Counted from the stretch's first letter, positions 1-8,613 are shown. The stretch is DNA of 64,000 nucleotides from Nocardia blacklockiae (GCF_015477355.1 NZ_JADLRJ010000004.1:637405-701404); one strand, 5' to 3'. The notes: a model not told the origin generated them from the letters alone. Translations and numbers: made by a program.

Positions 1-692
1 CGCGCGGCCGCCACGAACGCCGCGGTCTCCCGCTGCCCCAGTTCGACGCGCTCGGCCGCGAGGAAGCCGCGCACCGCGCCGACGCTCGCCGACTTCGGCA
101 GGCGCGCAGGCGGTTCGGTCAGCATCGAGCGCATCCGGTCGAGCAGTTCCTCGACCTCGGCGGCGGTGATCGTGGCGGCCAGCCGCTCGTCCACGGCCTG
201 CGGCAGCTCGGCGGGCGCCTCGACCGGAATCGGCGCACCGTGCACCCGCGCCGTGTAGCGCCGCCACATCTCGTCCAGGATCGCGAAAGCCGAACGGCCG
301 TCGGCGATTCCGTGATGGATCACCAGCACCACCCGGCTCTGCTCGCCGTCGCGCAGCAGCACCCCGCGGAACAGCGCACCGCTCCAGTCCTGCGGCTCGT
401 TCACCAGGCGGACGTATTCGATCTCACCGCCCGCCGCGACCTCCAGCGGCGGCCTCGGATCGGGCGTGCGGCGCAGCACCGGCACACCGCCGTCATCGAC
501 GTGCACGCTGCCGAGCAGCGGATGCCGCGCGGCCAATTCGGCCAGCACCGCGCGTAGGACATCGGCGTCGAGTTCGCCCTCGACGGTCGATCCGATGAAC
601 AGCGGCATGCCGCCGACCGGCACGGACCCGAAGCGGGCGTCGGCGCGGAAGTAGCCGGATTCGAACAGGGACAGCGGGCGCTGAGTGGTCAT
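1..692 (-). CDS. Condensation-domain acyltransferase (PapA5-like), 3' end beyond left edge
   Basis: The first 230 codons are present and the gene continues off the left edge. The start is ATG at 692. Residues 126-132 read HHGIADG, the HHxxxDG catalytic motif of the condensation-domain/acyl-CoA-dependent acyltransferase superfamily. The sequence around it (ARHPLLGSV near 55-63, then a beta-strand VVLVI before the motif) resembles the N-terminal half of mycobacterial PapA5-type phthiocerol acyltransferases. Members esterify lipid alcohols or act as stand-alone NRPS condensation domains; the substrate cannot be told from this part. A TetR regulator is divergent, with a palindrome between the two genes, so local repression is likely. 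A wax-ester synthase-like role is an alternative. Confidence 0.75.
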   Translation of the reverse strand, partial: MTTQRPLSLFESGYFRADARFGSVPVGGMPLFIGSTVEGELDADVLRAVLAELAARHPLLGSVHVDDGGVPVLRRTPDPRPPLEVAAGGEIEYVRLVNEPQDWSGALFRGVLLRDGEQSRVVLVIHHGIADGRSAFAILDEMWRRYTARVHGAPIPVEAPAELPQAVDERLAATITAAEVEELLDRMRSMLTEPPARLPKSASVGAVRGFLAAERVELGQRETAAFVAAA

Positions 693-745
693 CGGACACC
701 TCTCGGATCGGTTCGGGAGCACCACCCCGAACCATACAAGCGTTT

Positions 746-763
746 CAAACGTTTGTCACAAAC
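746..763. promoter_or_regulatory. Candidate TetR operator between acyltransferase and TetR
   Basis: Two overlapping palindromes: CAAACGTTTG (746-755) and GTTTGTCACAAAC (751-763, arms of six with a central C). They lie between the divergent acyltransferase (start 692) and TetR gene (start 809), where a TetR protein would control both. Binding is inferred. Confidence 0.5.
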
Positions 764-808
764 ATGCGTATGAAACATCTGTCACTCCGGGCTTGCTACC
801 CTGCCGAC

Positions 809-1378
809 GTGGGAACACGCGACGATCTCCTGGCCGCGGCCAAGCAGTGCCTGGCCGAGCGCGGCTATGCCCGGACCACGGTGCGCGACATCGTGTCCGC
901 TTCGGGCAGTAATCTCGCCGCGATCAACTACCACTTCGGCACCCGCGACGCCCTGCTGAATCAGGCGATGGTCGAATCGACGACCGAGGCCGTCCAGCGG
1001 ATCCTGGACGCGACCACGGCCGGCGACGCCGCCGAGCCGGACGGCCGCCTGGCCGCCTTCCTGCGGCAGCTGACGATCACCTTCACCGAAGATCGCGCGC
1101 TGTGGGCGGCCAATATCGAAAGTCTCGCGCAGGCATTGCATTCCGGCGACGTGCGAAACGAATTGTCCGCCAAGCAACTGGACGCGCGGCGCTCGCTGGC
1201 GGGCATGCTGCTGCCCGACGAATCAGACCCCGACGACGATATCGGCGCGGTGCTGCTCACACTGCTCGACGGAATGCTGATCCAGTGGCTGCTGGCCCCG
1301 TCGGTCGCGCCGGATCCGGACCGGCTCGTGGCGGGCCTGCGCGGCATTGTGCGCGCCATAGACGCGCGGAAGCGATAG
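809..1378 (+). CDS. TetR/AcrR family transcriptional regulator
   Basis: A 189-residue protein starting GTG at 809 (MGTRDDLLAAAKQ). The N-terminal helix-turn-helix spans about residues 20-45 and ends with the typical INYHFGTRDALL segment. The C-terminal half is a helical ligand-binding domain. An upstream in-frame ATG at 764 would overlap the palindromic operator, so GTG 809 is preferred. A TACCCT hexamer ends six bases before the GTG, which would fit a leaderless transcript. Divergent from the acyltransferase, it probably represses that gene and itself. The inducer is unknown. Confidence 0.88.
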   Translation: MGTRDDLLAAAKQCLAERGYARTTVRDIVSASGSNLAAINYHFGTRDALLNQAMVESTTEAVQRILDATTAGDAAEPDGRLAAFLRQLTITFTEDRALWAANIESLAQALHSGDVRNELSAKQLDARRSLAGMLLPDESDPDDDIGAVLLTLLDGMLIQWLLAPSVAPDPDRLVAGLRGIVRAIDARKR

Positions 1379-1411
1379 CGCCGGAAGGCGTTTCGACAGC
1401 CCCGGAACAGC

Positions 1412-1429
1412 GCCCCCATTTCTGGGGGC
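1412..1429 (+). terminator. Small hairpin after tetR
   Basis: Seven-base arms GCCCCCA/TGGGGGC with a four-base loop, 34 bases after the TetR stop. There is no U-run, so it is a weak terminator candidate. Confidence 0.3.
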
Positions 1430-1546
1430 ACGCAATCATATTCGTCCCCCCTCGTGGGAACCCGCTGCGCGACAGGGCAATCCAATTGCCCTATGGTCTT
1501 ACCCGGTCGCCCATCCGGGGTGGACAAGTGGGAGGAATTCACCAGA

Positions 1547-2173
1547 ATGAAGTTCGGAAAGATCACTGCTACCGTTTTCATGGCGATTGCCGCCACGGGA
1601 ATCACCGCGGCAACCGCGCACGGCGAGTCGGCGACGGTCAACGAACAGCCGGCGGCAGTGACGGCGGGGGATGCGACTTCCGGCGTCGATCACGGCGTCA
1701 ATTACCACACCACCGTTTCGCCGGTGGATCGCGCGATCACCACCACCGTCGAGAACGGCCGGTTCGAGGTGGCGCAGAACGGCGCGGTGGTACTGCGCGC
1801 CGCGGACGGCTCGACGCTCGCCGAACTGCCGCAGACCTACGAGCTCGGCGGCCGCTCGATCCCGATCGCCCAGCTGGTCGCCGCCGACGGGCACGAGGTG
1901 ACGCTGACGCCGCGGCCGACCGCCGAGGACATCACCGAGCTGAAGCACATCGGCGCCATCGACAACCTGCGCGACCAGGTCATCAAGAACGGTGTCGGCG
2001 TGATTCTCGGCGTCATCGTGGGCGGCTTCATCGGCGCCCTGCTCGGCTTCGGCATCCTGTCGCTGATCACCGCGCCCATCGGCTGGGTCGTCGGCGGTAT
2101 CGCCGGCGGCTACATCCAGGGCGGCCAGGAATTCCTGGACGCCGTGCAGGCGGCCGCGACCGGCCAGCCGTGA
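1547..2173 (+). CDS. Secreted protein with C-terminal glycine-zipper hydrophobic segment
   Basis: 208 residues starting ATG 1547, preceded by GGAGG at 1531-1535. Residues 1-26 form a signal peptide ending in TAATAHG. The middle is a soluble domain with no catalytic motif that I recognise. The C-terminal third carries glycine-rich hydrophobic helices (GVGVILGVIVGGFIGALLG and GWVVGGIAGGYIQGG) that look like glycine zippers able to pack in a membrane. I know such proteins as conserved hypotheticals of Nocardia. Transcribed alone and ended by the strong hairpin at 2196. Function unknown. Confidence 0.8.
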   Translation: MKFGKITATVFMAIAATGITAATAHGESATVNEQPAAVTAGDATSGVDHGVNYHTTVSPVDRAITTTVENGRFEVAQNGAVVLRAADGSTLAELPQTYELGGRSIPIAQLVAADGHEVTLTPRPTAEDITELKHIGAIDNLRDQVIKNGVGVILGVIVGGFIGALLGFGILSLITAPIGWVVGGIAGGYIQGGQEFLDAVQAAATGQP

Positions 2174-2195
2174 ATCGCACGCAGCTGAATTGAAA

Positions 2196-2220
2196 AGCGC
2201 CCGGGCATTGCCCGGGCGCT
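2196..2220. terminator. Bidirectional intrinsic terminator
   Basis: Perfect 11-bp stem (AGCGCCCGGGC and its complement) with loop ATT, followed by five Ts on the plus strand and preceded by four As. It can end both the secreted-protein gene (+) and the lipase gene (-), which converge here. Confidence 0.88.
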
Positions 2221-2227
2221 TTTTCGT

Positions 2228-3142
2228 TCATCCGGTACAGCGCGATCCGGTGAACGACGGATCCAACGCCCGCTGCACTATCTGGATCACCGCGGGTGAG
2301 CGCAGTAATCGCCCGTGGTCGAAAGTGTCGCTCGCGCACACGCTCTGGACCCAGACATTGTCGACCAGCGCGCCCGGCCCGGCGGTCAGGAAAGTCGCCT
2401 CCGGCGGCGTCGACATCTCGTCGAACCGGCTGGCGACCACCGTGTAGCGAACACCGGGCTCGGTGTCGCCGTCGGCATTCAGCGCGCGCAGGAATTCGCT
2501 CCCCACGACCTGTTGCGCGGCCGCCCGGCCGAGCACCCGCGCCACGATCTCCGTGCCCGGATCCGACGCGCTGCCGGAGGGCAGCAGATAGCCGAGATTA
2601 CTGGCGGTCGTGCCGTGATTGGTGGCGCCGACGGTGATCAACTGATCCACCGAATTCCGCTCGGGCTCGGCACGATTCACCCCGCCGCCGAAACGCATGT
2701 ACTGGCGCGCCACCAGGCCGCCCTGCGAATGCGCGACGATATCGACGTGCGCCGCCCGGGTGGCCTCGCGGACCCGTCCGACGAATTCCCCCAATTCCGC
2801 GGCCGAGGCGCGGATGTCGGCGGTTCCGTAGACCCCCGGCTGCGCCCCGTACGCACTCGACGCGTCACGTCCGTAGTTGAGCGTGAAGACGCAGTACCCC
2901 GCCGCGGACAGCCTGGGCGCCAGCACATCCCAGCTGTTCTGGTTCCCCCAGGTGCCGTGCACGAGCACCACCGGCGCGGGGTGCGCGGCCGACGGCCGAC
3001 ATTGCCAATCATTCGCCCCCGGTGGCGAAGTGCTCCCGTCCCGCACCGGCTCGACGACCGGCGGCGGTTCCGCGGAGGCTGCACTCACCCCCAATACCGT
3101 GCACAAACCCAACGTGGAAAGCAGCACGGCCAGCGAACGCAT
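2228..3142 (-). CDS. Secreted class 2 lipase (EstA/LipC-like alpha/beta hydrolase)
   Basis: 304 residues from ATG 3142, with GAAGGGA a few bases upstream; an in-frame GTG at 3145 is a weaker choice. The signal peptide ends near SAASA (residue 24). LVHGTWGN (about 60-67) forms the oxyanion-hole region of class 2 lipases and AHSQGG (nucleophile Ser139) is the elbow. ATNHGTTAS follows, as in Bacillus LipA-like triacylglycerol lipases. It should hydrolyse acylglycerols outside the membrane. Monocistronic, convergent with the preceding gene. Confidence 0.88.
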   Translation of the reverse strand: MRSLAVLLSTLGLCTVLGVSAASAEPPPVVEPVRDGSTSPPGANDWQCRPSAAHPAPVVLVHGTWGNQNSWDVLAPRLSAAGYCVFTLNYGRDASSAYGAQPGVYGTADIRASAAELGEFVGRVREATRAAHVDIVAHSQGGLVARQYMRFGGGVNRAEPERNSVDQLITVGATNHGTTASNLGYLLPSGSASDPGTEIVARVLGRAAAQQVVGSEFLRALNADGDTEPGVRYTVVASRFDEMSTPPEATFLTAGPGALVDNVWVQSVCASDTFDHGRLLRSPAVIQIVQRALDPSFTGSRCTG

Positions 3143-3296
3143 CACCCATCCCTTCCACCGCGAAGAGGAGTAGCAGATCGTTAGCCGATGCTATGCCGGG
3201 GTGCTCGGAAATCGGTGCAGGCGGGGCCGGACGGTGGTCCGAATACGCGGAACGGCGGCCCGGATGCGTCATCCGGACCGCCGTGTCGGTCTGCTG

Positions 3297-3482
3297 CTAC
3301 TTGTGGCCCTGCTCGCGCAGCGTCTTCTTGGCCGCGTCCTGCGCCTTGTCGACATGCTCGGCGTACTTGCCGCCGGTCTGCTTGTCGATGGCGTCACCGA
3401 CCTTGTCGATCACCGGATCGAGCTTGTCGGCGTGCTTGCCGGCCAGGTCGGCAGCCTTCTTCAGCTGGTCGAACATTCCCAT
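3297..3482 (-). CDS. MT0933-like antitoxin family protein
   Basis: 61 residues, from ATG 3482 with GGGAG eight bases upstream. The sequence MGMFDQLKKAADLAGKHAD is that of the small lysine-rich helical family of M. tuberculosis Rv0909 (MT0933-like antitoxin). The mycobacterial member pairs with a toxin gene; no toxin gene is next to it here, so it is either an orphan antitoxin or a stress-related small protein of the same family. Highly charged, no membrane segment. Confidence 0.8.
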   Translation of the reverse strand: MGMFDQLKKAADLAGKHADKLDPVIDKVGDAIDKQTGGKYAEHVDKAQDAAKKTLREQGHK

Positions 3483-3536
3483 GACCACATCTCCCGTCGC
3501 GAAACTGGTCCGTTCAGGCTAACCCGCGGCGACCGC

Positions 3537-5834
3537 CTACCGCTCGGCCCGCCGCCGCACCCGGCGCGCCGCCGCGACCAGGTTGCGCAGCGAGGGCTCG
3601 AGCTGCCAGTGGTGGCGGGTCTTCAAGCCGCCGTCGGGATTCGCCCACAGGCGCTCCGGCGTCACGGCTTCGGCCGCCGCGGTGAGCAGTTCGTCGAGCT
3701 CGTCGATGTCGGGGATGCGCGCCGAACGGCTCTCGTACACACCGGGACCCACGCCGTGGGACAGGCCCTGCCCCTCCTCGGCGTCCTCCCGCAGCGCCTT
3801 CACCACCCACTCGATGGAGCGGGTGGCGACGATCGCGGTGACGTCGGCGTCCAGTTCCTCGATCGCCCGCACGATCTCGGCCCGCCCGGAATACGCGATG
3901 TGCGTGTGGATCTGGGTCTCCGGCCGCACGCCCGAGGTGGCCAGCCGGAACGCGTTCACCGCCCAGCGCAGGTACTCGGTGCGCCCGTCGGGCCGCAGCG
4001 GCAGCAGTTCGCGCACGGCCGGCTCGTCGACCTGGATGATCGACACCCCGGCCTTCTCCAGGTCGGCCAGCTCGTCGCGGATCGCCAGCGCCACCTGGTC
4101 CGCGGTCTCGTACAGCGGCTGGTCCTGCCGCACGAACGAGCGCGCCACCATCGTGACCGGGCCCGTCACAATGCCTTTCACCGGTTTGTCGGTGAGCGAC
4201 TGGGCGTAGGTGATCCAGTCCACCGACATCGGCTGCGGCCGCGCCACGTCGCCGTAGAGGATCGGCGGCCGCACGCAACGCGACCCGTACACCTGCACCC
4301 AGCCGAAGTGGGTGGTGGCGAAGCCGTCCAGCAGTTCGGCGAAGTACTGGATCATGTCGTTGCGCTCGTGCTCGCCGTGCACCAGCACGTCCAGGCCGAT
4401 GTCCTCCTGCAACCGGATGGTCGACTCGATCTCGGCCTCGATGCGCTTGCGGTACTCCTCGTAGGACAGCCGTCCCTCGCCGAGTTCGTAGCGGGCCTGG
4501 CGGACCGCGGCGGGCTGCGGGAACGAGCCCAGCGTCGTCGCGGGCACCACGGGCAGATTCAGCTTCTCGCGCTGGGCTTCCCGGCGCACGGCGTAGGGCT
4601 CGCGCTCGCGCATCTGCGGCGTCACCGCGTAAACCCGTTGCCGCACCGCGTGTTTCTGCTTGAAGTGCACCTCGGCGGGGCGTCGCCGCCATTTCTCCGA
4701 CGGGCCCTCCGTGAGCGCCTTCGCCAGCGAAACCACCTCGAGCACTTTCTGTTTCGCGAAGGCGAGGCGGTCGGCGACATTGCCGTCGATGTCGTATTCG
4801 ACGAGCACGTCGTAGGGCACGTGCAGCAGCGTGGTGCCGGTGGACACCACCAGATCCGGGCAGACCTGCGCCAGCTCGTTGAGGTACTGGAGGGTCACGT
4901 AGCGGTCCGCGCGCCACACGTTGGTGCCGCTGATCACGCCCGCGTACAGCCGCTTGCGCCGGATGCCGGGAATCTTCGCCAGCTCCTCCGGCCGCATCCG
5001 GAAGCTCGCCAGGTCCAGGCCGATCGCCTCGACGGAGGTGCCCGCCAGGATGCGCACGGCCTCGCCGAAGTCGCCGTACTGGCCGGTGACCAGGATGCGC
5101 GGGCGCAGCGGCGCGGTCGAAAGTCGTTGGTAGGCCTGCTCGAACGCGGCCAGTTCCGCGGGTGTGCGGTCGCTGGTGAAGCACGGCTCGTCCAGCTGCA
5201 CGCACGTCGAGCCGCGCTTGGCCAGGATCTCGAACAGCTCCTCGTAGACCGGGAGCAGGCGGTCCAGCAGGGTCAGCTGGTCGAACTCGGCCTCGCCCGG
5301 CACCTGGCCGGCCTTCGAGAGCAGCAGCAGTGACACCGGGCCGAGCACCACCGGGCGCTGCTCGATGCCGGCCGCCTTGGCCCGATCCCACTCGTCGAGC
5401 AGGGCCTCGGGGTGCAGCGAGAACTCCGTGTCGGCGTCCAGTTCCGGCTGGCGGTAGTGGTAGTTGGTGCCGAACAGGCGCACCAGTTCCAGCGGCGGCA
5501 GGTCCGGGCGGCCGCGCGCCATCAGGAAGTAGAAGTCCAGCGGGTGCAGGCCCTCGCGATAGGGCTCGAACCGCTTCGGGACCGCGCCGAACAGCAGCGC
5601 GTTGTCGAGAATGTGGTCGTAGAAGGAGAAGGTGTTGCCGGGCACCTGCGTCAGCCCGGCCGCGTGCAACTCGGCGAACTGGGTGTCCTGGATCTCGCGC
5701 CCCACCGCGAGCAGTTCCTCCCGCTCCAGCGAACCGCGCCAGTACGACTCCAGCGCGCGCTTGAGTTCCCGGTGCGGTCCGATCCTCGGGTAGCCGAGGA
5801 TGCTCGATCCGAAGCCGTCGGTGATATTGACCAT
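3537..5834 (-). CDS. MetE-family protein lacking zinc ligands (cobalamin-independent methionine synthase homologue)
   Basis: 765 residues from ATG 5834 (GAAGGAG ten bases upstream); length and both barrels match MetE. Conserved parts include GYPRIGPHRELKRALE at the N-terminus, LGSFPQ, VHGEHERNDMIQYFAELLDG, YGSRCVRPPILYGDV, VTGPVTM and IIQVDEPAVRE. The catalytic site is changed: in E. coli MetE numbering the zinc ligand His641 remains (H645), but Cys643 is Ala647, Glu665 is Val669 and Cys726 is Gly735 (NPDGGLKTR instead of NPDCGLKTR). Catalytic His694 is Arg703. Spacing between the last two positions is exactly conserved, so the alignment is firm. It is therefore doubtful that it methylates homocysteine with a zinc thiolate. 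It may be a pseudoenzyme or carry a new activity. No B12 or SAM riboswitch was recognised upstream. Confidence 0.9.
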   Translation of the reverse strand: MVNITDGFGSSILGYPRIGPHRELKRALESYWRGSLEREELLAVGREIQDTQFAELHAAGLTQVPGNTFSFYDHILDNALLFGAVPKRFEPYREGLHPLDFYFLMARGRPDLPPLELVRLFGTNYHYRQPELDADTEFSLHPEALLDEWDRAKAAGIEQRPVVLGPVSLLLLSKAGQVPGEAEFDQLTLLDRLLPVYEELFEILAKRGSTCVQLDEPCFTSDRTPAELAAFEQAYQRLSTAPLRPRILVTGQYGDFGEAVRILAGTSVEAIGLDLASFRMRPEELAKIPGIRRKRLYAGVISGTNVWRADRYVTLQYLNELAQVCPDLVVSTGTTLLHVPYDVLVEYDIDGNVADRLAFAKQKVLEVVSLAKALTEGPSEKWRRRPAEVHFKQKHAVRQRVYAVTPQMREREPYAVRREAQREKLNLPVVPATTLGSFPQPAAVRQARYELGEGRLSYEEYRKRIEAEIESTIRLQEDIGLDVLVHGEHERNDMIQYFAELLDGFATTHFGWVQVYGSRCVRPPILYGDVARPQPMSVDWITYAQSLTDKPVKGIVTGPVTMVARSFVRQDQPLYETADQVALAIRDELADLEKAGVSIIQVDEPAVRELLPLRPDGRTEYLRWAVNAFRLATSGVRPETQIHTHIAYSGRAEIVRAIEELDADVTAIVATRSIEWVVKALREDAEEGQGLSHGVGPGVYESRSARIPDIDELDELLTAAAEAVTPERLWANPDGGLKTRHHWQLEPSLRNLVAAARRVRRRAER

Positions 5835-5966
5835 GAGCGGGACGCTCCTTCTCCAGCCGCGGGGTTCAGCCCGACCCATTTCGCAGCTTATGCCCGATGC
5901 GCGCGTTGTCTCGTTGTCGGGATCGAAGTGTTGCTCGGCCCCGAAAAGTTGTGGCCTCTCACATTT

Positions 5967-6001
5967 CCCGTGCTCACGGCCCCCTGGGCCGTGAGCACGG
6001 G
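5967..6001. terminator. Strong hairpin between fadB2-like gene and metE-like gene
   Basis: Perfect 15-bp stem with a five-base loop, starting six bases after the stop of the dehydrogenase gene (minus strand). There is no U-run. It could end the upstream transcript or reduce read-through into the MetE-family gene. Confidence 0.55.
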
Positions 6002-6007
6002 AGCACG

Positions 6008-6883
6008 TCAGCGCTTGGGGTCGTACTGGTAGAAGCCCGCGCCGGTCTTCTTGCCCAGCAAACCTGCCTCGACCATACGCATGAGCAGCGGAGGAGCCGA
6101 GTAGAGCGGCTCCTTGAATTCGGCGTACATGGAGTCGGCGATGGACTTCACGGTGTCGAGGCCGACGAGGTCGGTGAGGGCGAGGGGGCCCATGGGGTGG
6201 GCGCAGCCGAGGACCATCGCCTTGTCGACGTCCTCCTTGGTCGCGAAGCCCGACTCGACCATCCGGATCGCGGACAGCAGGTACGGCACCAGCAGCGCGT
6301 TCACGACGAAACCGGAGCGGTCGGCGGAGCGCACGACCTGCTTGCCCAGCACCTCGGCCGCGAAGTTCTCCGCGCGCTTGGACACCGCCTCGCTGGTCTT
6401 GAGCGTGGTCACCAGCTCGACCAGGGGCAGCACCGGCACCGGGTTGAAGAAGTGCATGCCGACCACGCGGTCGGGGTTGGTGGTGGCCATCGCGATCTTC
6501 ATGATCGGGATCGAGGAGGTGTTGGAGGCCAGCACCGCGTTCGGGTCGGTGACGACCTTGTCCAGCTCGGCGAAGATCGAGGTCTTCACCTCCTCGTTCT
6601 CCACGACCGCCTCGACCACCAGCTGGCGGTCGGCGAAGTCGCCCAGATCGGAGGTGAACCGTAGCCGCCACGCGGTCTGCTCGCGCTCCCGCTCGGTGAT
6701 CTTGCCGCTGGACACGCCGCGGTCGAGCGAGCGCAGGATGCGGGCGCGGCCGGCGGCGGCCAGTTCCCGGGTCTGTTCGAACACGAGCACGTCGACGTGC
6801 GCCCGGGCGCACACCTCCGCGATTCCGGCGCCCATCTGTCCGGCGCCGATGATGCCGACGCGCTGAATCTTCTCGCTGCTCAC
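6008..6883 (-). CDS. fadB2: 3-hydroxybutyryl-CoA/3-hydroxyacyl-CoA dehydrogenase
   Basis: 291 residues from GTG 6883, with AGGAG about ten bases upstream; longer in-frame starts lack a ribosome site. VGIIGAGQMGAGIAEVCA at the start is the NAD-binding Rossmann motif. ASNTSSIPI, GMHFFNPVPVLPLVE and GFVVNALLVPYL are the signature segments of the 3HCDH family, and the C-terminal domain ends with the KTGAGFYQY motif. It oxidises (S)-3-hydroxyacyl-CoA in beta-oxidation or butyrate/PHB metabolism. It follows aceA on the same strand, as fadB2 follows icl1 in M. tuberculosis. Confidence 0.92.
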   Translation of the reverse strand: MSSEKIQRVGIIGAGQMGAGIAEVCARAHVDVLVFEQTRELAAAGRARILRSLDRGVSSGKITEREREQTAWRLRFTSDLGDFADRQLVVEAVVENEEVKTSIFAELDKVVTDPNAVLASNTSSIPIMKIAMATTNPDRVVGMHFFNPVPVLPLVELVTTLKTSEAVSKRAENFAAEVLGKQVVRSADRSGFVVNALLVPYLLSAIRMVESGFATKEDVDKAMVLGCAHPMGPLALTDLVGLDTVKSIADSMYAEFKEPLYSAPPLLMRMVEAGLLGKKTGAGFYQYDPKR

Positions 6884-7000
6884 GTCCCGCTCCTGCTGGT
6901 TGTGGTGGCTTGGGGAAACGTTATAAGGATGCCCTCCCCGCTGGGGCTGTTCAGCGGGAAGGGCGGACAAGCGCCCCGACGAAGGGGCACCTGGGCGGAG

Positions 7001-7070
7001 GCCGGGATCCGGGTGATGCGAACCGGATCCCGGCTCCCCCGCCCCGCCCGGAGCGACGCCGGGCGGGGCG
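7001..7070. repeat. Two tandem perfect inverted repeats after aceA
   Basis: First: 12-bp arms at 7001-7012 and 7023-7034. Second: 12-bp arms at 7040-7051 and 7059-7070. With the third hairpin at 7094 they fill the space between the aceA stop and the dehydrogenase start. They may stabilise aceA mRNA or end transcription. Confidence 0.6.
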
Positions 7071-7093
7071 GATGGGCAAGCCTGCCGAGTGGG

Positions 7094-7113
7094 CGAGAGC
7101 CTTTCAGCTCTCG
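7094..7113 (-). terminator. Hairpin just downstream of aceA
   Basis: Arms CGAGAGC/GCTCTCG of seven bases around the loop CTTTCA, seven bases after the aceA stop on the minus strand. Weak as an intrinsic terminator because there is no U-run. Confidence 0.4.
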
Positions 7114-7120
7114 TTGCCGC

Positions 7121-8407
7121 TCAGTGGAACTGGCCCTCCTCGGTCGAACCCTTCAGCGCGGTGGTCGAGCTCTCGGGGTCGACGGTGGTGGCGATGGCGT
7201 CGAAGTAGCCGGCGCCGACCTCACGCTGGTGCTTGGTGGCGGTGTAGCCGCGCTCCTCGGCCGCGAACTCGCGCTCCTGCAGGTCGACGTAGGCGGTCAT
7301 GCCCTCGCGGGCGTAGCCGTAGGCCAGGTCGAACATCGAGTAGTTGAGCGCGTGGAAGCCCGCCAGGGTGATGAACTGGAACTTGAAGCCCATCGCGCCC
7401 AGCTCCTTCTGGAACTTGGCGATGGTGGCGTCGTCCAGGTGCTTCTTCCAGTTGAAGGACGGCGAGCAGTTGTAGGCCAGCAGCTGGTCGGGGAACTCGC
7501 TCTTGACCGACTCGGCGAACTTGCGGGCCAGCTCCAGGTCCGGGGTGCCGGTCTCCATCCAGATCAGGTCGGAGTACGGCGCGTAGGCCTTGGCACGCGC
7601 GATGCAGGGCTCGATGCCGTTCTTGACGTGGTAGAAGCCCTCGGCGGTGCGCTCACCGGTGATGAACGGCTGGTCGCGCTCGTCCACATCGGAGGTGATG
7701 AGGGTGGCGGCCTCGGCGTCGGTGCGGGCGATGACCACGGTCGGGGTGCCGGCCACGTCGGCGGCCAGGCGGGCGGAGGTCAGCGTGCGGATGTGCTGCG
7801 AGGTGGGGATGAGCACCTTGCCACCGAGGTGGCCGCACTTCTTCTCCGACGCCAGCTGGTCCTCCCAGTGGGTGCCGGCGGCGCCCGCGGCGATCATGGC
7901 CTTCTGCAGCTCGTAGACGTTCAGCGCGCCACCGAAGCCGGCCTCGCCGTCGGCGACGATCGGCACCAGCCAGTTGTCGACGGAGGTGTCGCCCTCGGCG
8001 CGGGAGATCTCGTCGGCGCGCAGCAGCGCGTTGTTGATGCGACGCACCACGGCCGGAACCGAGTTGGCCGGGTAGAGGCTCTGGTCCGGGTAGGTGTGGC
8101 CGGAGAGGTTCGCGTCGCCGGCGACCTGCCAACCGGACAGGTAGATGGCCTTCAGGCCGGCGCGGACCTGCTGCACGGCCATGTTGCCGGTCAGCGCGCC
8201 CAGGGCGTTGATGTACTCGCCGCTGTTGACCTGCTCCCACAGGATCTCCGCACCGCGACGCGCGAGGGTGTGCTCCTCGACGACGGTGCCCTGCAGCTTG
8301 GCGACCTGCTCAGCGGTGTAGTTACGGGTGATGCCCTTCCAGCGGGGGTTGGTGTCCCAATCCTGCTGGATTTCCGCAGCGGTCTTCGGGGTGCCGGCAG
8401 TCGACAT
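7121..8407 (-). CDS. aceA: Isocitrate lyase
   Basis: 428 residues from ATG 8407. The catalytic loop KKCGH is at residues 189-193 with Cys191, the same numbering as M. tuberculosis Icl1. [27 protein letters not shown] and [13 protein letters not shown] are further family signatures. It cleaves isocitrate to succinate and glyoxylate, first step of the glyoxylate shunt, and in mycobacteria also acts as methylisocitrate lyase. The long upstream region holds a RamB-type palindrome and a perfect GlxR/CRP-type site, so expression probably follows carbon source. Neighbour of fadB2. Confidence 0.97.
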   Translation of the reverse strand: MSTAGTPKTAAEIQQDWDTNPRWKGITRNYTAEQVAKLQGTVVEEHTLARRGAEILWEQVNSGEYINALGALTGNMAVQQVRAGLKAIYLSGWQVAGDANLSGHTYPDQSLYPANSVPAVVRRINNALLRADEISRAEGDTSVDNWLVPIVADGEAGFGGALNVYELQKAMIAAGAAGTHWEDQLASEKKCGHLGGKVLIPTSQHIRTLTSARLAADVAGTPTVVIARTDAEAATLITSDVDERDQPFITGERTAEGFYHVKNGIEPCIARAKAYAPYSDLIWMETGTPDLELARKFAESVKSEFPDQLLAYNCSPSFNWKKHLDDATIAKFQKELGAMGFKFQFITLAGFHALNYSMFDLAYGYAREGMTAYVDLQEREFAAEERGYTATKHQREVGAGYFDAIATTVDPESSTTALKGSTEEGQFH

Positions 8408-8599
8408 CTCTGACTCCACTTCTTCGTTCGGTTCGTGTCCCAGGTCCGGAGATCCGTCGCGATGTCCGAACTCTGCTGGGGCAGCGATTTGCAGGCTTGC
8501 TATGCCCATCGGGTGTACTTCCACACGATGGCACACGGAAAAATCACCGTCTACCTGTTGCTACTGTGAATCTCTGCTAGCCGGACCAGGGCTTTTGCT

Positions 8600-8613
8600 A
8601 ATTTTGCAAAATT
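8600..8613. promoter_or_regulatory. RamB-type operator (TTTGCAAA core)
   Basis: Perfect 14-bp palindrome AATTTTGCAAAATT, flanked on both sides by further TTTGC copies (about 8594 and 8612). RamB of Corynebacterium glutamicum and M. tuberculosis binds motifs with a TTTGCAAA core upstream of aceA/icl1. A ramB gene lies in this window at 37537. Binding is inferred. Confidence 0.65.

Noticed and set aside
3201-5333. A 710-codon open frame on the plus strand opposite the MetE-family gene
   Set aside because: It is Arg/His/Gly/Leu-rich sequence without motifs, as expected for the antisense of a high-GC gene; the minus-strand frame has clear MetE signatures.
5835-6007. B12 or SAM riboswitch upstream of the MetE-family gene
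   Set aside because: No B12-box-like or SAM-aptamer core could be recognised; only a simple 15-bp hairpin is present.
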